DNA from: Pseudoruegeria sp. HB172150
Lineage (GTDB): Bacteria > Pseudomonadota > Alphaproteobacteria > Rhodobacterales > Rhodobacteraceae
Length of the DNA stretch: 64,000 nucleotides
Direction of reading: 5' to 3'
NCBI RefSeq assembly: GCF_013184805.1
Contig: NZ_JAATNG010000006.1
Location: 62,001 to 126,000 of the forward strand
The position numbers and the translations under genes are program-made. Below, piece by piece: positions 1 to 8,988 of this stretch (position 1 is its first letter; the number at the start of each line of letters is the position of its first letter). The notes beneath the pieces are model-generated. The model searched no databases. It saw nothing but the letters and a program-made list of their open reading frames with translations, and was not told the DNA's origin.

Positions 1-2
1 AA

Positions 3-965
3 AGCCACGTGGTCGAGTTCGGAGTCCCCGTCAAACGTACGTCTGATGGCCTGCGCGTGGCATTCGCACAGTCCGATGTTCAATTGGCATGCGGCGACGA
101 TTGGCTGACTGTCTCGATTGCCGCAAAGAGCCACATCCACCTCTACCAGATGCGCGAAAGCGTCCTTTATCTTCTGGACCACGTCCTTCCCGATGCGGCA
201 AACGAGCTCTTTGCCGGACCCGACAACCAAACCCCGGATGTTCCTCCGAATTTCCATCACGCGACCGTCGCCTCCGTGGATCGGATCAGCGCGAATTTCC
301 TTCGGGTGGAGCTGGACTGCGACGGCGTCGGGGCGCTGCTCCATGGTGGCATGCACTTCACGCTGTTGATGCCGCCAAGGCACCGCCGCCCGGTCTGGCC
401 CGTTATCAACGAAAAGGGCCGTACCGTGTGGGCCGAAGGAGAAGACGCCCTGCACCGCGCCGCCTACACTTTCGTGGACTTAGACGCGCATAACGGCCGC
501 TTCACCTTCGATGTGTTCGAACACGATGGCGGCCGGACGACCGAATGGGCAAGACAGGCACAGCCGGGAGACAAGGTTGCGGTCATGGGGCCCGGCGGGG
601 GCGACTTCCCGCCGGGAAACCGGTTGTTGATGGCAGGGGACGAAACGGCGCTGCCGGCGATCCGGCGCATTCTTGAACATTCCGGCCCGGATCGGCGCGG
701 CAGTGTACTGCTCGAGATCGGCGATGCTGCCGACCGCTGCGAACTGACCGTTCCGGAGGGGATAGACGTCCGATGGATCATGCGAGGGCAGGGGGGCAGC
801 CTGTGGGACGCATTGCTCGAACAGACTGTGCCGGAAGATCGCGACGACTATTTCGTCTGGGTCGCCGCAGAGCAGGAGTTTGTCCGCAAGGCAAAGGCAC
901 ATTTTCGCTCTGAATATGCGCTGCCTCGTACCCAAGGCTATTTCTCAGCCTATTGGGCAGTCTGA
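3..965 (+). CDS. Siderophore-interacting protein (FAD-dependent ferric reductase), 5' end outside window
   Basis: Flavin-dependent reductase of the ViuB/SIP family, expected to reduce ferric siderophores in the cytoplasm and release iron. The first ~65 visible residues look like the small DUF2218 domain often fused in front. An FAD-binding barrel follows (from FHHATVASVD), with the RAAYTFVDLD segment matching the family's flavin-binding R-x-Y-T region, and then an NAD(P)H-binding part with GDETALPAI, a family signature. A GTG at 9 could start translation, but the frame is open to the window edge and the DUF2218 domain would be clipped, so the true start is probably upstream. No siderophore genes are visible nearby. 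Confidence 0.85.
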   Translation, partial: SHVVEFGVPVKRTSDGLRVAFAQSDVQLACGDDWLTVSIAAKSHIHLYQMRESVLYLLDHVLPDAANELFAGPDNQTPDVPPNFHHATVASVDRISANFLRVELDCDGVGALLHGGMHFTLLMPPRHRRPVWPVINEKGRTVWAEGEDALHRAAYTFVDLDAHNGRFTFDVFEHDGGRTTEWARQAQPGDKVAVMGPGGGDFPPGNRLLMAGDETALPAIRRILEHSGPDRRGSVLLEIGDAADRCELTVPEGIDVRWIMRGQGGSLWDALLEQTVPEDRDDYFVWVAAEQEFVRKAKAHFRSEYALPRTQGYFSAYWAV

Positions 966-969
966 ACTG

Positions 970-2418
970 TTATCGAACCGCCCCGGCCGCGAGGTCGTCA
1001 TATAGATTGACCGCCTCTCGCAACAGCCGGGGATCGAACATCTCGCATGGCTGCTCATCCGTCCCGCTGTGGAACTGGGTGCTGAAATCGCGGCGCCCGG
1101 TCAGGCTCAGGCGTTCCAGCAGCGCGTCCATTGTCGCCTGCGGGGACTGACGCAAAGCGTCTTGCGTCACGATATGCAGGCGATCGGCGTTGCGGGCCGC
1201 CTCCGAGAAAGCCGCATACCAATAGGCCAGCCAGTAGTTGGGATCGTCCGGCCGATACCTGTCCGCGATGTCCGGGTCGAACCCGAGCAGCCGGTGTAGC
1301 GCCCCGAACTCGAGGTGGCCAATGTCCCGCATGTAGCGGAGCGCGAACTCGTCCTCACCATGCAGCCGGGTGAAATTCATGTGCTGGCGGTGCAGCGACG
1401 CAGCATGTGCTGCAGGCCCCCGCAGCGGCACCACGATATCGCATCCAGGAAACATCTCCGGCAGAAGGCGGAGCCGGGCGAGATTGGCGTTGTTTTTCGA
1501 AAGGTACCGGACACCCGAAGTGTCGTCCGGGTGCCTCAGCGCGGCGATCTTGCGAAAATGGCGGGTGAAAAACGCGCGAGATTCGTCGCTTGCATCCCCA
1601 TTTTTCCACAGCTCGATCTGCCGCTCGCCATATTTTCCCGGCCAGTGCAGTCGCCAGAAGACCTCGTCAAACGCCTCCGGGCTGTCGAGCCCGATCGCCA
1701 GTCCGTCGCCATGCGCGCGTTCACGTTCGGCGGTGGCCCTGCGGCCAGAAAGGCGCGACCACAGCAACGGGGCACTGATGAACGGCATGTCTTGGTAAAG
1801 ATGCGTGGCTATGCCCGGAAGGTCGTGCATCGCATTCAGCAGTGCTGTCGTCCCGCCCCGTGCCAACGACGTGATGAAAATCGGCGGTGCATCGGGCGTT
1901 TCGGCGAGTGTCCGGGCAAAGAGACGGTCGTCGAGCCGAGCAAGACCTTTCAGAGTTGCTGGCCCCGAAAAGGCGAAGGCGTGGAGCATCCGGTCGCCTA
2001 AGCCGTTTGCAGCAGTTTCATGCGAATTGCGAACGCGTGACATCATCCAGCCGGCGGCAATCGCCAGTGCAGACACGAGCAGGATGAAATCGGCTCGCGT
2101 CAGAACGCCGAGGCTGCGCTCCAGTGGCACCAGGCCAAGCCCGTCAGCTGCAAGGATCGGCAACAGGACTCCGGCGGCTGCCAGCGCAATACGCCACGCA
2201 ATTCCCCACGCGCCGAGCAAAAGCCGCAACCCGGCCTCGCGCACCGCGCGTTCCTTGGTGTCGTCGTCCAGTGAGCCATCCAGCATCGTCGAAACGCCGG
2301 AAACGGCAATGCCGGCTAACCCGCCCGCAATCGGCAGCGCCCGGCTGCGGACCAGCACTGCGGCAAAGGCGGCCACAGCCAGTAAAGCGACAACAACCGC
2401 GCCGGCTTCAACCGCCAT
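970..2418 (-). CDS. Membrane-anchored sulfotransferase family protein
   Basis: Predicted PAPS-dependent sulfotransferase. The N-terminal ~130 residues hold three or four hydrophobic stretches (near 5-27, 75-95 and 110-128), so the catalytic domain is probably membrane-tethered. The 5'-phosphosulfate loop is visible as FITSLARGGTTALLNAM near residue 185, and VPLRGPAAHAASLHRQH near 330 fits the 3'-phosphate-binding strand and helix. The acceptor is unknown; neighbouring glycosyltransferases make a surface glycan plausible. A GTG at 2424 is an alternative start; ATG 2418 has AGG seven bases upstream. It directly follows the small membrane gene ending at 2431, so the two are probably co-transcribed. 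Confidence 0.75.
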   Translation of the reverse strand: MAVEAGAVVVALLAVAAFAAVLVRSRALPIAGGLAGIAVSGVSTMLDGSLDDDTKERAVREAGLRLLLGAWGIAWRIALAAAGVLLPILAADGLGLVPLERSLGVLTRADFILLVSALAIAAGWMMSRVRNSHETAANGLGDRMLHAFAFSGPATLKGLARLDDRLFARTLAETPDAPPIFITSLARGGTTALLNAMHDLPGIATHLYQDMPFISAPLLWSRLSGRRATAERERAHGDGLAIGLDSPEAFDEVFWRLHWPGKYGERQIELWKNGDASDESRAFFTRHFRKIAALRHPDDTSGVRYLSKNNANLARLRLLPEMFPGCDIVVPLRGPAAHAASLHRQHMNFTRLHGEDEFALRYMRDIGHLEFGALHRLLGFDPDIADRYRPDDPNYWLAYWYAAFSEAARNADRLHIVTQDALRQSPQATMDALLERLSLTGRRDFSTQFHSGTDEQPCEMFDPRLLREAVNLYDDLAAGAVR

Positions 2419-2430
2419 GCTCACGCCTGA

Positions 2431-2655
2431 CTAGCCCCGCTTGGTGGGGTCGGGATGATCGGCGGTTGGAACTTTGGCTCCACGCATCATCCGTTTCAGT
2501 GGGTACCACAAAAAGCCCGCCATCAGGAGCAACACGCCCAACACCAGTGCCAGTGCGGCCGCAATGCTTCCGATGCCGATCCCCGGGCCGACATAGGCCT
2601 GCGCCGAAAGCGGAAATGAAAGAACCGCCATAGCGGCGAATAGGAAAAGACGCAC
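2431..2655 (-). CDS. Small membrane protein with signal sequence
   Basis: 74-residue protein of unknown function. The N-terminus (FLFAAMAVLSFPLSAQA) reads as a cleavable signal peptide, followed by YVGPGIGIGSIAAAL, a glycine-rich transmembrane segment and a basic, proline-containing tail. GTG 2655 is preferred because AAAGGGA lies eight bases upstream; another GTG at 2679 has poorer spacing. It sits seven bases upstream of the sulfotransferase, likely as first gene of a two-gene operon. Small proteins starting AYVGPG next to alkaline-phosphatase- or sulfotransferase-like genes are familiar from proteobacteria, but I assign no function. Confidence 0.6.
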   Translation of the reverse strand: MRLFLFAAMAVLSFPLSAQAYVGPGIGIGSIAAALALVLGVLLLMAGFLWYPLKRMMRGAKVPTADHPDPTKRG

Positions 2656-2890
2656 GGTATTGTTCCCTTTGTGTTTCACCTTCAGGCCGTATCGGGCAAG
2701 TGGCGCGGCGACGGCCGGGGCTCATGGGGCATTTGCATCACCTGGAAACAATATTTGCCAAATCGGGAAATTCTGTGTCGCGATAGGGACATGCTGATGG
2801 TTATCCTCGCCCGGAACAGGTCATGCGACCAATCAAAAGGGCGCTGACAGGGGTTGATTGCGCCGGACACTTCGGCGGAAAGGTGCGTGG

Positions 2891-4156
2891 GTGCAGGGAC
2901 GATTTCCGCGATTGGTGTCGGTGATGGCGGGCTTGGCGCTTCTGGTGCTCTTGTCCGCGGCGCTTGGCTTCTCCGTCGCGCACCGTCAGCTTTGGCCCTA
3001 CGTTCAGATCCTTCGTGCGCAGTACATTCTCTACACCCTCTGGACCTACGGGGATGTGCCTGCCGCTGGTCGGCGGCACCTAGCTCCGTCCGGGGCGGCC
3101 CGTGTTCCCGCGGTGATCCATGATCCCGACAGTGTCATCGGCGAAGGCCATTACGCATTCCTCGCTTGGGATGCGCCGCGCGCCGCCTATTCCATCTTTC
3201 TGCGCGATGCGTCGGGAGAGCTGGTTCACACCTGGCCTGTGGACGAAATGGCGATCACCGACAGGGCCGAGCATCATGAGAACGCTCCGCACGCGATGGA
3301 GGTGCTGCCTGACGGAACTGCGCTGGTCAGCTTCGACTGGCTGGGGCTCATCGCCCGGCTCGACGCTTGTGGTGATCCGATCTGGAGCCGTGAAGGCTTT
3401 TTTCACCATGCATTCTCGCCCGCCGCCGACGGCGGTATCTGGACATGGTACGGCGCCGGTTCGGCTTACGGTCAAATGCAGGCCATCCTGAAATTCGATC
3501 CTCTGACCGGCGAGGATCTGACCCGGATCGATTTTCGGGACGATATCGTGCTTCGGTCGCCGGACAGTGCCCTGCTATTCTCCATGTACCCCGATTTTCC
3601 CTTTGTTCCGGACGATGCCCGCCCGCCGGATATCTTCCATCCCAACGATGTAGAGGAACTCCTGCCGGAACTTGCCCCCGCGTTTCCGATGTTCGAGGCC
3701 GGCGATCTCCTGATCTCCATCCGAGAACTGGACATGGTCGCGGTGATCACCCCGAGTGGTCAGATCAAGTGGCACCAGCACGGCCCATGGCTGAAACAAC
3801 ACGACCCGGATTTTGAAGCCGACGGAACCATCGCGGTCTACAACAACAGCCGCGACCGACCGCGTTCCTCGATCATTGCCGTCGATCCGGCGACTGGCGC
3901 TGTGTCGAATGCAGCCCCGGGGTTCGACGGCCCGTTCAAGAGCGCTTATCGTGGCAAGCATCAGGTCCTGCCAAACGGCAACAGGCTGATCACCATTCCG
4001 GAACAGGGTCAGGCCATCGAAATAGCGGCCGGAGGCTCCGTCGTCGCAGAGTTCAACAATGTCGTGCCAGGGTCTCCGGACTACAACGATGACTTCGCGA
4101 ATGCGAAGTGGCTCCCGGCGGGCTACTTCGAGACCGTTCCGGCCTGTCCGGGCTGA
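2891..4156 (+). CDS. Arylsulfotransferase (ASST)-like beta-propeller protein
   Basis: About 421 residues. A single N-terminal hydrophobic segment (VSVMAGLALLVLLSAALGF) would anchor it with the bulk in the periplasm. The rest consists of repeated beta-propeller-like strands typical of the arylsulfotransferase (Arylsulfotran_2) group: HENAPHAMEVLPDGTALVSF and GKHQVLPNGNRLITIPE are characteristic His-bearing blades. Family enzymes move sulfate between phenolic donors and acceptors without PAPS, but this subgroup is poorly characterised, so activity is inferred. GTG 2891 has GGAAAGG at good spacing; TTG 2858 and ATG 2924 are alternatives. It is transcribed away from the sulfotransferase operon and ends four bases before the convergent hydrolase-like gene. 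Confidence 0.65.
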   Translation: MQGRFPRLVSVMAGLALLVLLSAALGFSVAHRQLWPYVQILRAQYILYTLWTYGDVPAAGRRHLAPSGAARVPAVIHDPDSVIGEGHYAFLAWDAPRAAYSIFLRDASGELVHTWPVDEMAITDRAEHHENAPHAMEVLPDGTALVSFDWLGLIARLDACGDPIWSREGFFHHAFSPAADGGIWTWYGAGSAYGQMQAILKFDPLTGEDLTRIDFRDDIVLRSPDSALLFSMYPDFPFVPDDARPPDIFHPNDVEELLPELAPAFPMFEAGDLLISIRELDMVAVITPSGQIKWHQHGPWLKQHDPDFEADGTIAVYNNSRDRPRSSIIAVDPATGAVSNAAPGFDGPFKSAYRGKHQVLPNGNRLITIPEQGQAIEIAAGGSVVAEFNNVVPGSPDYNDDFANAKWLPAGYFETVPACPG

Positions 4157-4159
4157 CGT

Positions 4160-5116
4160 CTAGTTTGGCTGAGGCAACCAGTCGGGCAGGCGACCGCGCT
4201 CGGCAAGTTGGTTTTGGGCCTGCCGCAGATGCCGGCGAAAGGCCGGGGCGTCATGCCATTCAAGCACATGACAACAGAACAGCGCCATCAGGTAGGGGCG
4301 GTTTAGATGTTCCAGATGGTTCAACACGTGGCGCAGATAGCGGCGGTGTTTCCGCCGCCGCCGCAGGTCATGGTAAAAACCAGAGCGCGTCAGGCGTCCT
4401 TCCGCCGCGTGTTCGACCACGCGGTGCAGCAGGTCGATGTCGAACAGCGTGCGCGCAATCTGGTTTTCGAAAAACCGGCACGGCAACCTGGTCACATTCG
4501 GGCCCCGGAACAAGGTCGCATGGACGCAGTCCAGCTTCGCGTGCGGGTCATACAGGATAAAGGCGCGGCGCGTGCCTTCGATCATGTCCGGCGCGTATCC
4601 GTAGCGATCGGTGAAATCCAGCATCCGCGCAGCCGGAAACCGGCTGTCCCATTCGGTCAGCTCCGCATCCAGAGTGGCCTGCGGTGACATGACGATCACG
4701 GTCGAACCGGGCGCCACGACGGAAAAGGTCGCGGCCGCGTAACCGCCCATGTTGGTTCCGTAAAAGGTAACCTGATCGAAATTCTCGAAGAACGCCTCGT
4801 CGACCAGATCGTCGAGATAGGCGTAAACCGCCTCCGACCGGAACCAGGTGTCCCTGTCGGCGGTGAAATGCAGCACCGACCAGTTCTTGTCGTCGGCAAA
4901 ATCCAGTCCCAGCGGCATGCCGTCACCGGTGGTGTCAAGCGTGTCCTGAACTTTCTCGAAACTGACTAGCAGCTTCGGCCCGCGCGGGACGTAGCTGACG
5001 GTATGGTGGTCGTCGAGAATTCTCTGATATCCGTTCGGACCAAGCTCTGACTTCAGCCCCTCCAGCACATCCTCGATGCTGGCGGCGTGTCGCGCCTGGG
5101 TCATGGCCTCTGCCAT
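4160..5116 (-). CDS. Alpha/beta-hydrolase-fold-like protein with altered nucleophile elbow
   Basis: 318 residues of a roseobacter family that databases sometimes label, without support I know of, phosphoadenosine phosphosulfate reductase. FDQVTFYGTNMGGYAAATF has the strand-turn-helix of an alpha/beta-hydrolase nucleophile elbow, but the Ser/Cys position is Asn (G-T-N-M-G-G). Later segments (FILYDPHAKLDCVHATLF, and a basic His-rich C-terminal helical part) fit the end of such a fold. It may be a non-catalytic binding protein or use different chemistry. ATG 5116 (MAEAMTQ) has AGGAC upstream; ATG 5146 is an alternative. Glycosyltransferase genes lie on the other side of the upstream region. Confidence 0.55.
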   Translation of the reverse strand: MAEAMTQARHAASIEDVLEGLKSELGPNGYQRILDDHHTVSYVPRGPKLLVSFEKVQDTLDTTGDGMPLGLDFADDKNWSVLHFTADRDTWFRSEAVYAYLDDLVDEAFFENFDQVTFYGTNMGGYAAATFSVVAPGSTVIVMSPQATLDAELTEWDSRFPAARMLDFTDRYGYAPDMIEGTRRAFILYDPHAKLDCVHATLFRGPNVTRLPCRFFENQIARTLFDIDLLHRVVEHAAEGRLTRSGFYHDLRRRRKHRRYLRHVLNHLEHLNRPYLMALFCCHVLEWHDAPAFRRHLRQAQNQLAERGRLPDWLPQPN

Positions 5117-5621
5117 AGGTGTGTCGTCCTGTTCTCTGCCTACCATGTACGCACGGCCTGCGGTTGGGCCCGCTGGCCTTTTTCACGAAGCACGGGTCTT
5201 ACAATACTAGCGGATACGTCACCGCGGTGAGTGGAGGCGGCGACAAAGGGACCAGACGGCAATCGCCCGACATCCCTTGGCTCGACCTTGTTCGGAAAAA
5301 ACGCCGCGCATTTGACCGAACCGTGTTCATTTTCCAACGCTTGCCGGCGCCGATGCGTGACGTCCATTGCATCGTGCCCGGTACACGCCGTTCCGATAGT
5401 CGTCACCCACAACTCCTGCAAGCAAAGCCATTCCCAAGGAAATAGCGCAGCACCCCACCGTATTGCGCGGATCGGATCGGCTCGTGTCAACGAGCCGTCG
5501 CTTATCTTTCGCCATCTTTGATGTCATAAAAGGCTGGATCGGTTAATGAATCGCAAATTCGCCGGCAGATTACGCCGTCTTGCTAGGCGATCCTCGGGTG
5601 GGCATGGCGCAGAAGGGCGGG
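5117..5621. other. Divergent intergenic region, no convincing gene
   Basis: About 500 bases between the hydrolase-like gene (minus) and the first glycosyltransferase (plus). It holds a 12-bp palindrome TCACCGCGGTGA at 5219-5230 and a perfect 8-bp inverted repeat at 5478-5497. Only short frames without recognisable protein features occur. Promoters for both flanking genes must lie here; TTGATG at 5518 followed by GTTAAT at 5542 is a weak candidate for the plus strand. Confidence 0.5.
5478..5497. repeat. Perfect inverted repeat upstream of glycosyltransferases
   Basis: CGGCTCGT-GTCA-ACGAGCCG: perfect 8-bp arms around a 4-base centre, about 125 bases before the start at 5622. It could be a regulator binding site or the end of an unseen transcript; no T-run follows. 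Confidence 0.45.
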
Positions 5622-6653
5622 ATGGCAAGGATCCTTTTGATCTCGGCGCTGCGCGATGAAGGACCGCATCTTCTTGAATGGCTGGCGCATCACCGTGCCA
5701 TCGGTGTTACGGATTTTCTGCTTTTCTCGAATGACTGCTCGGATGGTACCGACAAACTGCTCGATGCACTTGCGCCCGCCGGTGTGGCGCATGTCAGGAA
5801 CCAGCCGCCCCCGAACAAGTCGATACAATGGAATGCGCTGAAACTGGCATGGAAGCACGATCTGCGGAAGGCGGCGGACTGGATTCTGGCCATCGACTGC
5901 GACGAGTTCGTAAACCTGCGTGCGCCGTTGGACACGTTGGACGACCTCCTTGGCAAGGTCGGCGTCACAGATGCCGTCGTGTTGCCGTGGCGGTTGTTTG
6001 GATGGAATGGCGAGCGTTGCCTGCGGCAGGGTCTTACGACGGAGCTGTTTTCACGCGCTGCACCGGAAGGCTGCGACTACCCGGCCGACGGTCGCCAATT
6101 CAAGACATTGTTCCGAAGCAGGGGGCCATTCGCTCGGCTCGGCGTCCACCGCCCGCGCACCAGGAAGGGGCAAAGTGCTGCATGGGTCGACGGTTCGGGG
6201 CACGTTCTGCCGGACTGGTTCGCGCAGAACGAGCAGAAGATCACGCTGTTCGGCCTGAAACCGGCCTCGGATCTGGTTCAATTGAACCACTACTCGCTCC
6301 GCTCCGCCCAAAGCTTCCTGCTCAAGCGTGCGCGCGGGTTGCCGAACCGCAAGCACAAGCCGATCGATCTCATGTACTGGGTGGAGCGCAACTTCAACAG
6401 CGTCGAGGATCACTCGATCAACCGGCTCGTCCCCGGCACGAAGGCAGTCCTGAGCGAGCTGATGCAGATCCCCCGCGTCGCGGAACTGCACGCGGCGGCG
6501 GCGGCATGGCACCATGCGCGGTTCGACGAGCTGATGCGCGACGAGGCGGAGCTGAAGCTCTACGGCCGGCTACTGCTCGCTGCCGACAGCACGCCGCTCG
6601 AAGGCGCCGTCGTCACCGACCTGATCCGCCGCTACCAAGCCGCCAATGTCTGA
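5622..6653 (+). CDS. Glycosyltransferase family 2/92-like protein
   Basis: 343-residue cytoplasmic glycosyltransferase of the roseobacter group that starts ILLISALRDEGPHLLEWLAHHRAIGV. The sequence then reads FSNDCSDGTDKLLDAL (nucleotide-sugar-binding region) and ILAIDCDEFVNL at residues 88-98, which contains the metal-binding DxD. NHYSLRSAQSFLLKRARG near residue 225 is another conserved block. ATG 5622 follows AGAAGGG and gives the usual family N-terminus; TTG 5580 and ATG 5604 are alternatives. The downstream gene overlaps by eight bases and carries the same fold twice, so they form one operon. Sugar donor and acceptor cannot be read from sequence. Confidence 0.8.
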   Translation: MARILLISALRDEGPHLLEWLAHHRAIGVTDFLLFSNDCSDGTDKLLDALAPAGVAHVRNQPPPNKSIQWNALKLAWKHDLRKAADWILAIDCDEFVNLRAPLDTLDDLLGKVGVTDAVVLPWRLFGWNGERCLRQGLTTELFSRAAPEGCDYPADGRQFKTLFRSRGPFARLGVHRPRTRKGQSAAWVDGSGHVLPDWFAQNEQKITLFGLKPASDLVQLNHYSLRSAQSFLLKRARGLPNRKHKPIDLMYWVERNFNSVEDHSINRLVPGTKAVLSELMQIPRVAELHAAAAAWHHARFDELMRDEAELKLYGRLLLAADSTPLEGAVVTDLIRRYQAANV

Positions 6654-8895
6654 GCGAGTCTTTCTGCGGCGCGCCCTGAACACTTCATGGCCGGGTGGTC
6701 TGCTGTTGCTCGACGCTCTGCGTCTCGGCCCGGACAGCAACGAACTGCGCCTCTGGTTCGGGCAGGGGACAGAGTCGCTGCCCGCGATCACGGGTGACCT
6801 CCGGATCGTCGGCACGCAGCGTGTCGGCGAGAACCTGATCGCACGCGGCGAGGCTGCGGCACTGAACGGCCCGGTCAATGCTGAAATCGGCGGTCGGCAC
6901 GAGATATTGAGTCCAAGTCTCCCCGAAACGGACCTGTTCGACGGCCTGAACACGCTCTGCGCGCAGTGCTACGCCGAGCTACCAGAGGTCATCGCGGACT
7001 GGCTGCAATATCACATCGAGCAGCACGGTGCCGAGGCTGCGCTGATCGTCGATCGTTCCGCACCCGGACCGGAGCAGGAGGCATTCGCCGCCGCCCTTTC
7101 CGGCATGCGGATCGAAGGTTTGCAGAAAGTGATGCTGGTGACGGCGCCTGTGCCGCTGGGACAGTCCGATCAACCTGCCTTCGGCGACCCGCTAACCGCG
7201 CCGCGGTTGAAAGCCAGGCCGGTACCCGACCCATGGCGTGCCCCGCTGGGCGAGGCGGTGCTCTACGACATCCTCAAATGGCGGTTCCTCGGCCAGGCCG
7301 GCGCGGTGGTCGCGCTGGATGTCTGTGAACTCCTGACAGAGGCGGAGGATGATTTCGGTGTCTTCGACGCCGTCCGCCGCTCCCCCGGCGGCGCGCTGCC
7401 GCTCAAGGGCGAAGCGATCTATCCGTGGCGCGTGAAAAAGGCGAAGCCGCCGGGCTTCGGCGACCACATCTGCCACGCAGATCCGCCCGTGCCGGCTCCA
7501 AGGCGCTGGGCCGTCGCGCCACGCCGCTCCGGCCCCGGCAATCTGTGGCTGCCGGGCATGCTGCTGGGCCACGCCGTGCCGAAGGACGAATACGGCAGCT
7601 ACCACCGATGCATGTCGGTCGTGCAGCCTCAGAACCAGGTCCAGGACCTGATCGACAAGGCGCTGCTAGTCGAGGATGCCAGCCTGCTGGAACGCGCGTA
7701 TGACGTGTTCGGCGCCAAGCCCGTACGGCCGCCCGCTGCACCAAAGCCCGTTCTACCGTCCGGCGCCGGCACCACGGACCGGACCGTCGTCGTCACCTGC
7801 ATGAAGAACGAGGGGCCCTTCATCCTCGAATGGCTGGCCTATCACCGGATGATCGGGGTCAGCGACTTCCTGATCTACACCAACGACTGTACCGACGGTA
7901 CCGACACGATGCTGGACATGTTGCAGGCGAAAGGCCTGGTGCAGCGCCGCGACAATCCGTTCCGGGAAATGGACCTACGCCCGCAGCACGCGGCGCTGGA
8001 TGTGGCGAGAGGCGAAGAAGTCCTGAAATCCGCGGGCTGGATCCTGCCCATAGACGTCGATGAATTCGTCAACATCCATGTCGGGGCGGGCCACCTGAAC
8101 GACCTTTACACGGCAATCGCCCCGGCCAACCTGATATCCCTGACCTGGCGCCTGTTCGGCAACTCGGACCGGGACACCTACGAGGACCGGCCCGTCACCG
8201 AACAGTTCACCAGATGCGCCCCCGAACTCATCCGCCGTCCACACCAGGCCTGGGGTTTCAAGACGCTCTATCGCAATCTGGGCCTCTTCGCCGACATGGG
8301 CGTGCACCGGCCCAAGGGCCTGACACAGGGCGCCGCGGACAAGGTGCACTGGGTCAACGGCTCCGGTCAGCCGATGCCGCGAAAGATACTGCGGACCGGC
8401 TGGCGCAGCAGTCTCGACAGCTACGGCTACGACCTTGTCACATTGAACCATTACGCCGTCCGCAATGCAGAAAGCTTCCTCGTCAAACGCGACCGGGGCC
8501 GCGTCAACCACGTCGACCGCGACCAGGGAGAGGCTTACTGGTTCCGGATGAACAATAACGCCGAACAGGACCATTCGATCCAGCGCCACCTCCCGGCGCT
8601 ACGCCAGGAGATCGACCGCCTCCTTCAGGATCCCGAAATCGCAGCAGCTCACGCCGCCTGCGTCGAAGCCCACCAAGCCCGGATCGCAGAGCTGTCGCAG
8701 CGAGAAGACTACGCGGCGCTCTACACCTCCCTCACCTCCACCCGCATGAAGCGCCTCTCGACCCGTCATGCGCATTTCGGAGCGAACGTGTTTCTCACGG
8801 GTCCGTCCTGCCTGCCCAGAGAGGCCCACGCGGCAGATCTCGCCCCGGACTACTTCTTCAACGCCCCGCGGCCAAAGACAGAGGCAGAAGGGTGA
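6646..8895 (+). CDS. Two-domain glycosyltransferase (degenerate N-terminal copy, intact C-terminal copy)
   Basis: 749 residues. The C-terminal half (from ~380) is a complete relative of the upstream enzyme: VVTCMKNEGPFILEWLAYHR, YTNDCTDGTDTML, ILPIDVDEFVNI with the DxD at 470-472, and NHYAVRNAESFLVKRDRG. The N-terminal half appears to be a worn copy of the same fold: ELPEVIADWLQYHIEQHG aligns with the NEGPFILEW block and VVALDVCELLT (Asp225) with the DVDEF block, replacing the second Asp by Cys. It is therefore probably one active and one structural or binding domain. It overlaps the preceding gene by eight bases. Product unknown; a polysaccharide or cell-surface glycan is likely. Confidence 0.75.
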   Translation: MSERVFLRRALNTSWPGGLLLLDALRLGPDSNELRLWFGQGTESLPAITGDLRIVGTQRVGENLIARGEAAALNGPVNAEIGGRHEILSPSLPETDLFDGLNTLCAQCYAELPEVIADWLQYHIEQHGAEAALIVDRSAPGPEQEAFAAALSGMRIEGLQKVMLVTAPVPLGQSDQPAFGDPLTAPRLKARPVPDPWRAPLGEAVLYDILKWRFLGQAGAVVALDVCELLTEAEDDFGVFDAVRRSPGGALPLKGEAIYPWRVKKAKPPGFGDHICHADPPVPAPRRWAVAPRRSGPGNLWLPGMLLGHAVPKDEYGSYHRCMSVVQPQNQVQDLIDKALLVEDASLLERAYDVFGAKPVRPPAAPKPVLPSGAGTTDRTVVVTCMKNEGPFILEWLAYHRMIGVSDFLIYTNDCTDGTDTMLDMLQAKGLVQRRDNPFREMDLRPQHAALDVARGEEVLKSAGWILPIDVDEFVNIHVGAGHLNDLYTAIAPANLISLTWRLFGNSDRDTYEDRPVTEQFTRCAPELIRRPHQAWGFKTLYRNLGLFADMGVHRPKGLTQGAADKVHWVNGSGQPMPRKILRTGWRSSLDSYGYDLVTLNHYAVRNAESFLVKRDRGRVNHVDRDQGEAYWFRMNNNAEQDHSIQRHLPALRQEIDRLLQDPEIAAAHAACVEAHQARIAELSQREDYAALYTSLTSTRMKRLSTRHAHFGANVFLTGPSCLPREAHAADLAPDYFFNAPRPKTEAEG

Positions 8896-8988
8896 CGCGG
8901 CAACCCGGTCGGTTGCGCGAGAGGCGCAACGGCAGTATTCCCACTCAAGGCACAAGAAATTTCGAAAAGAACGAGTAGCGGCAGGAAC

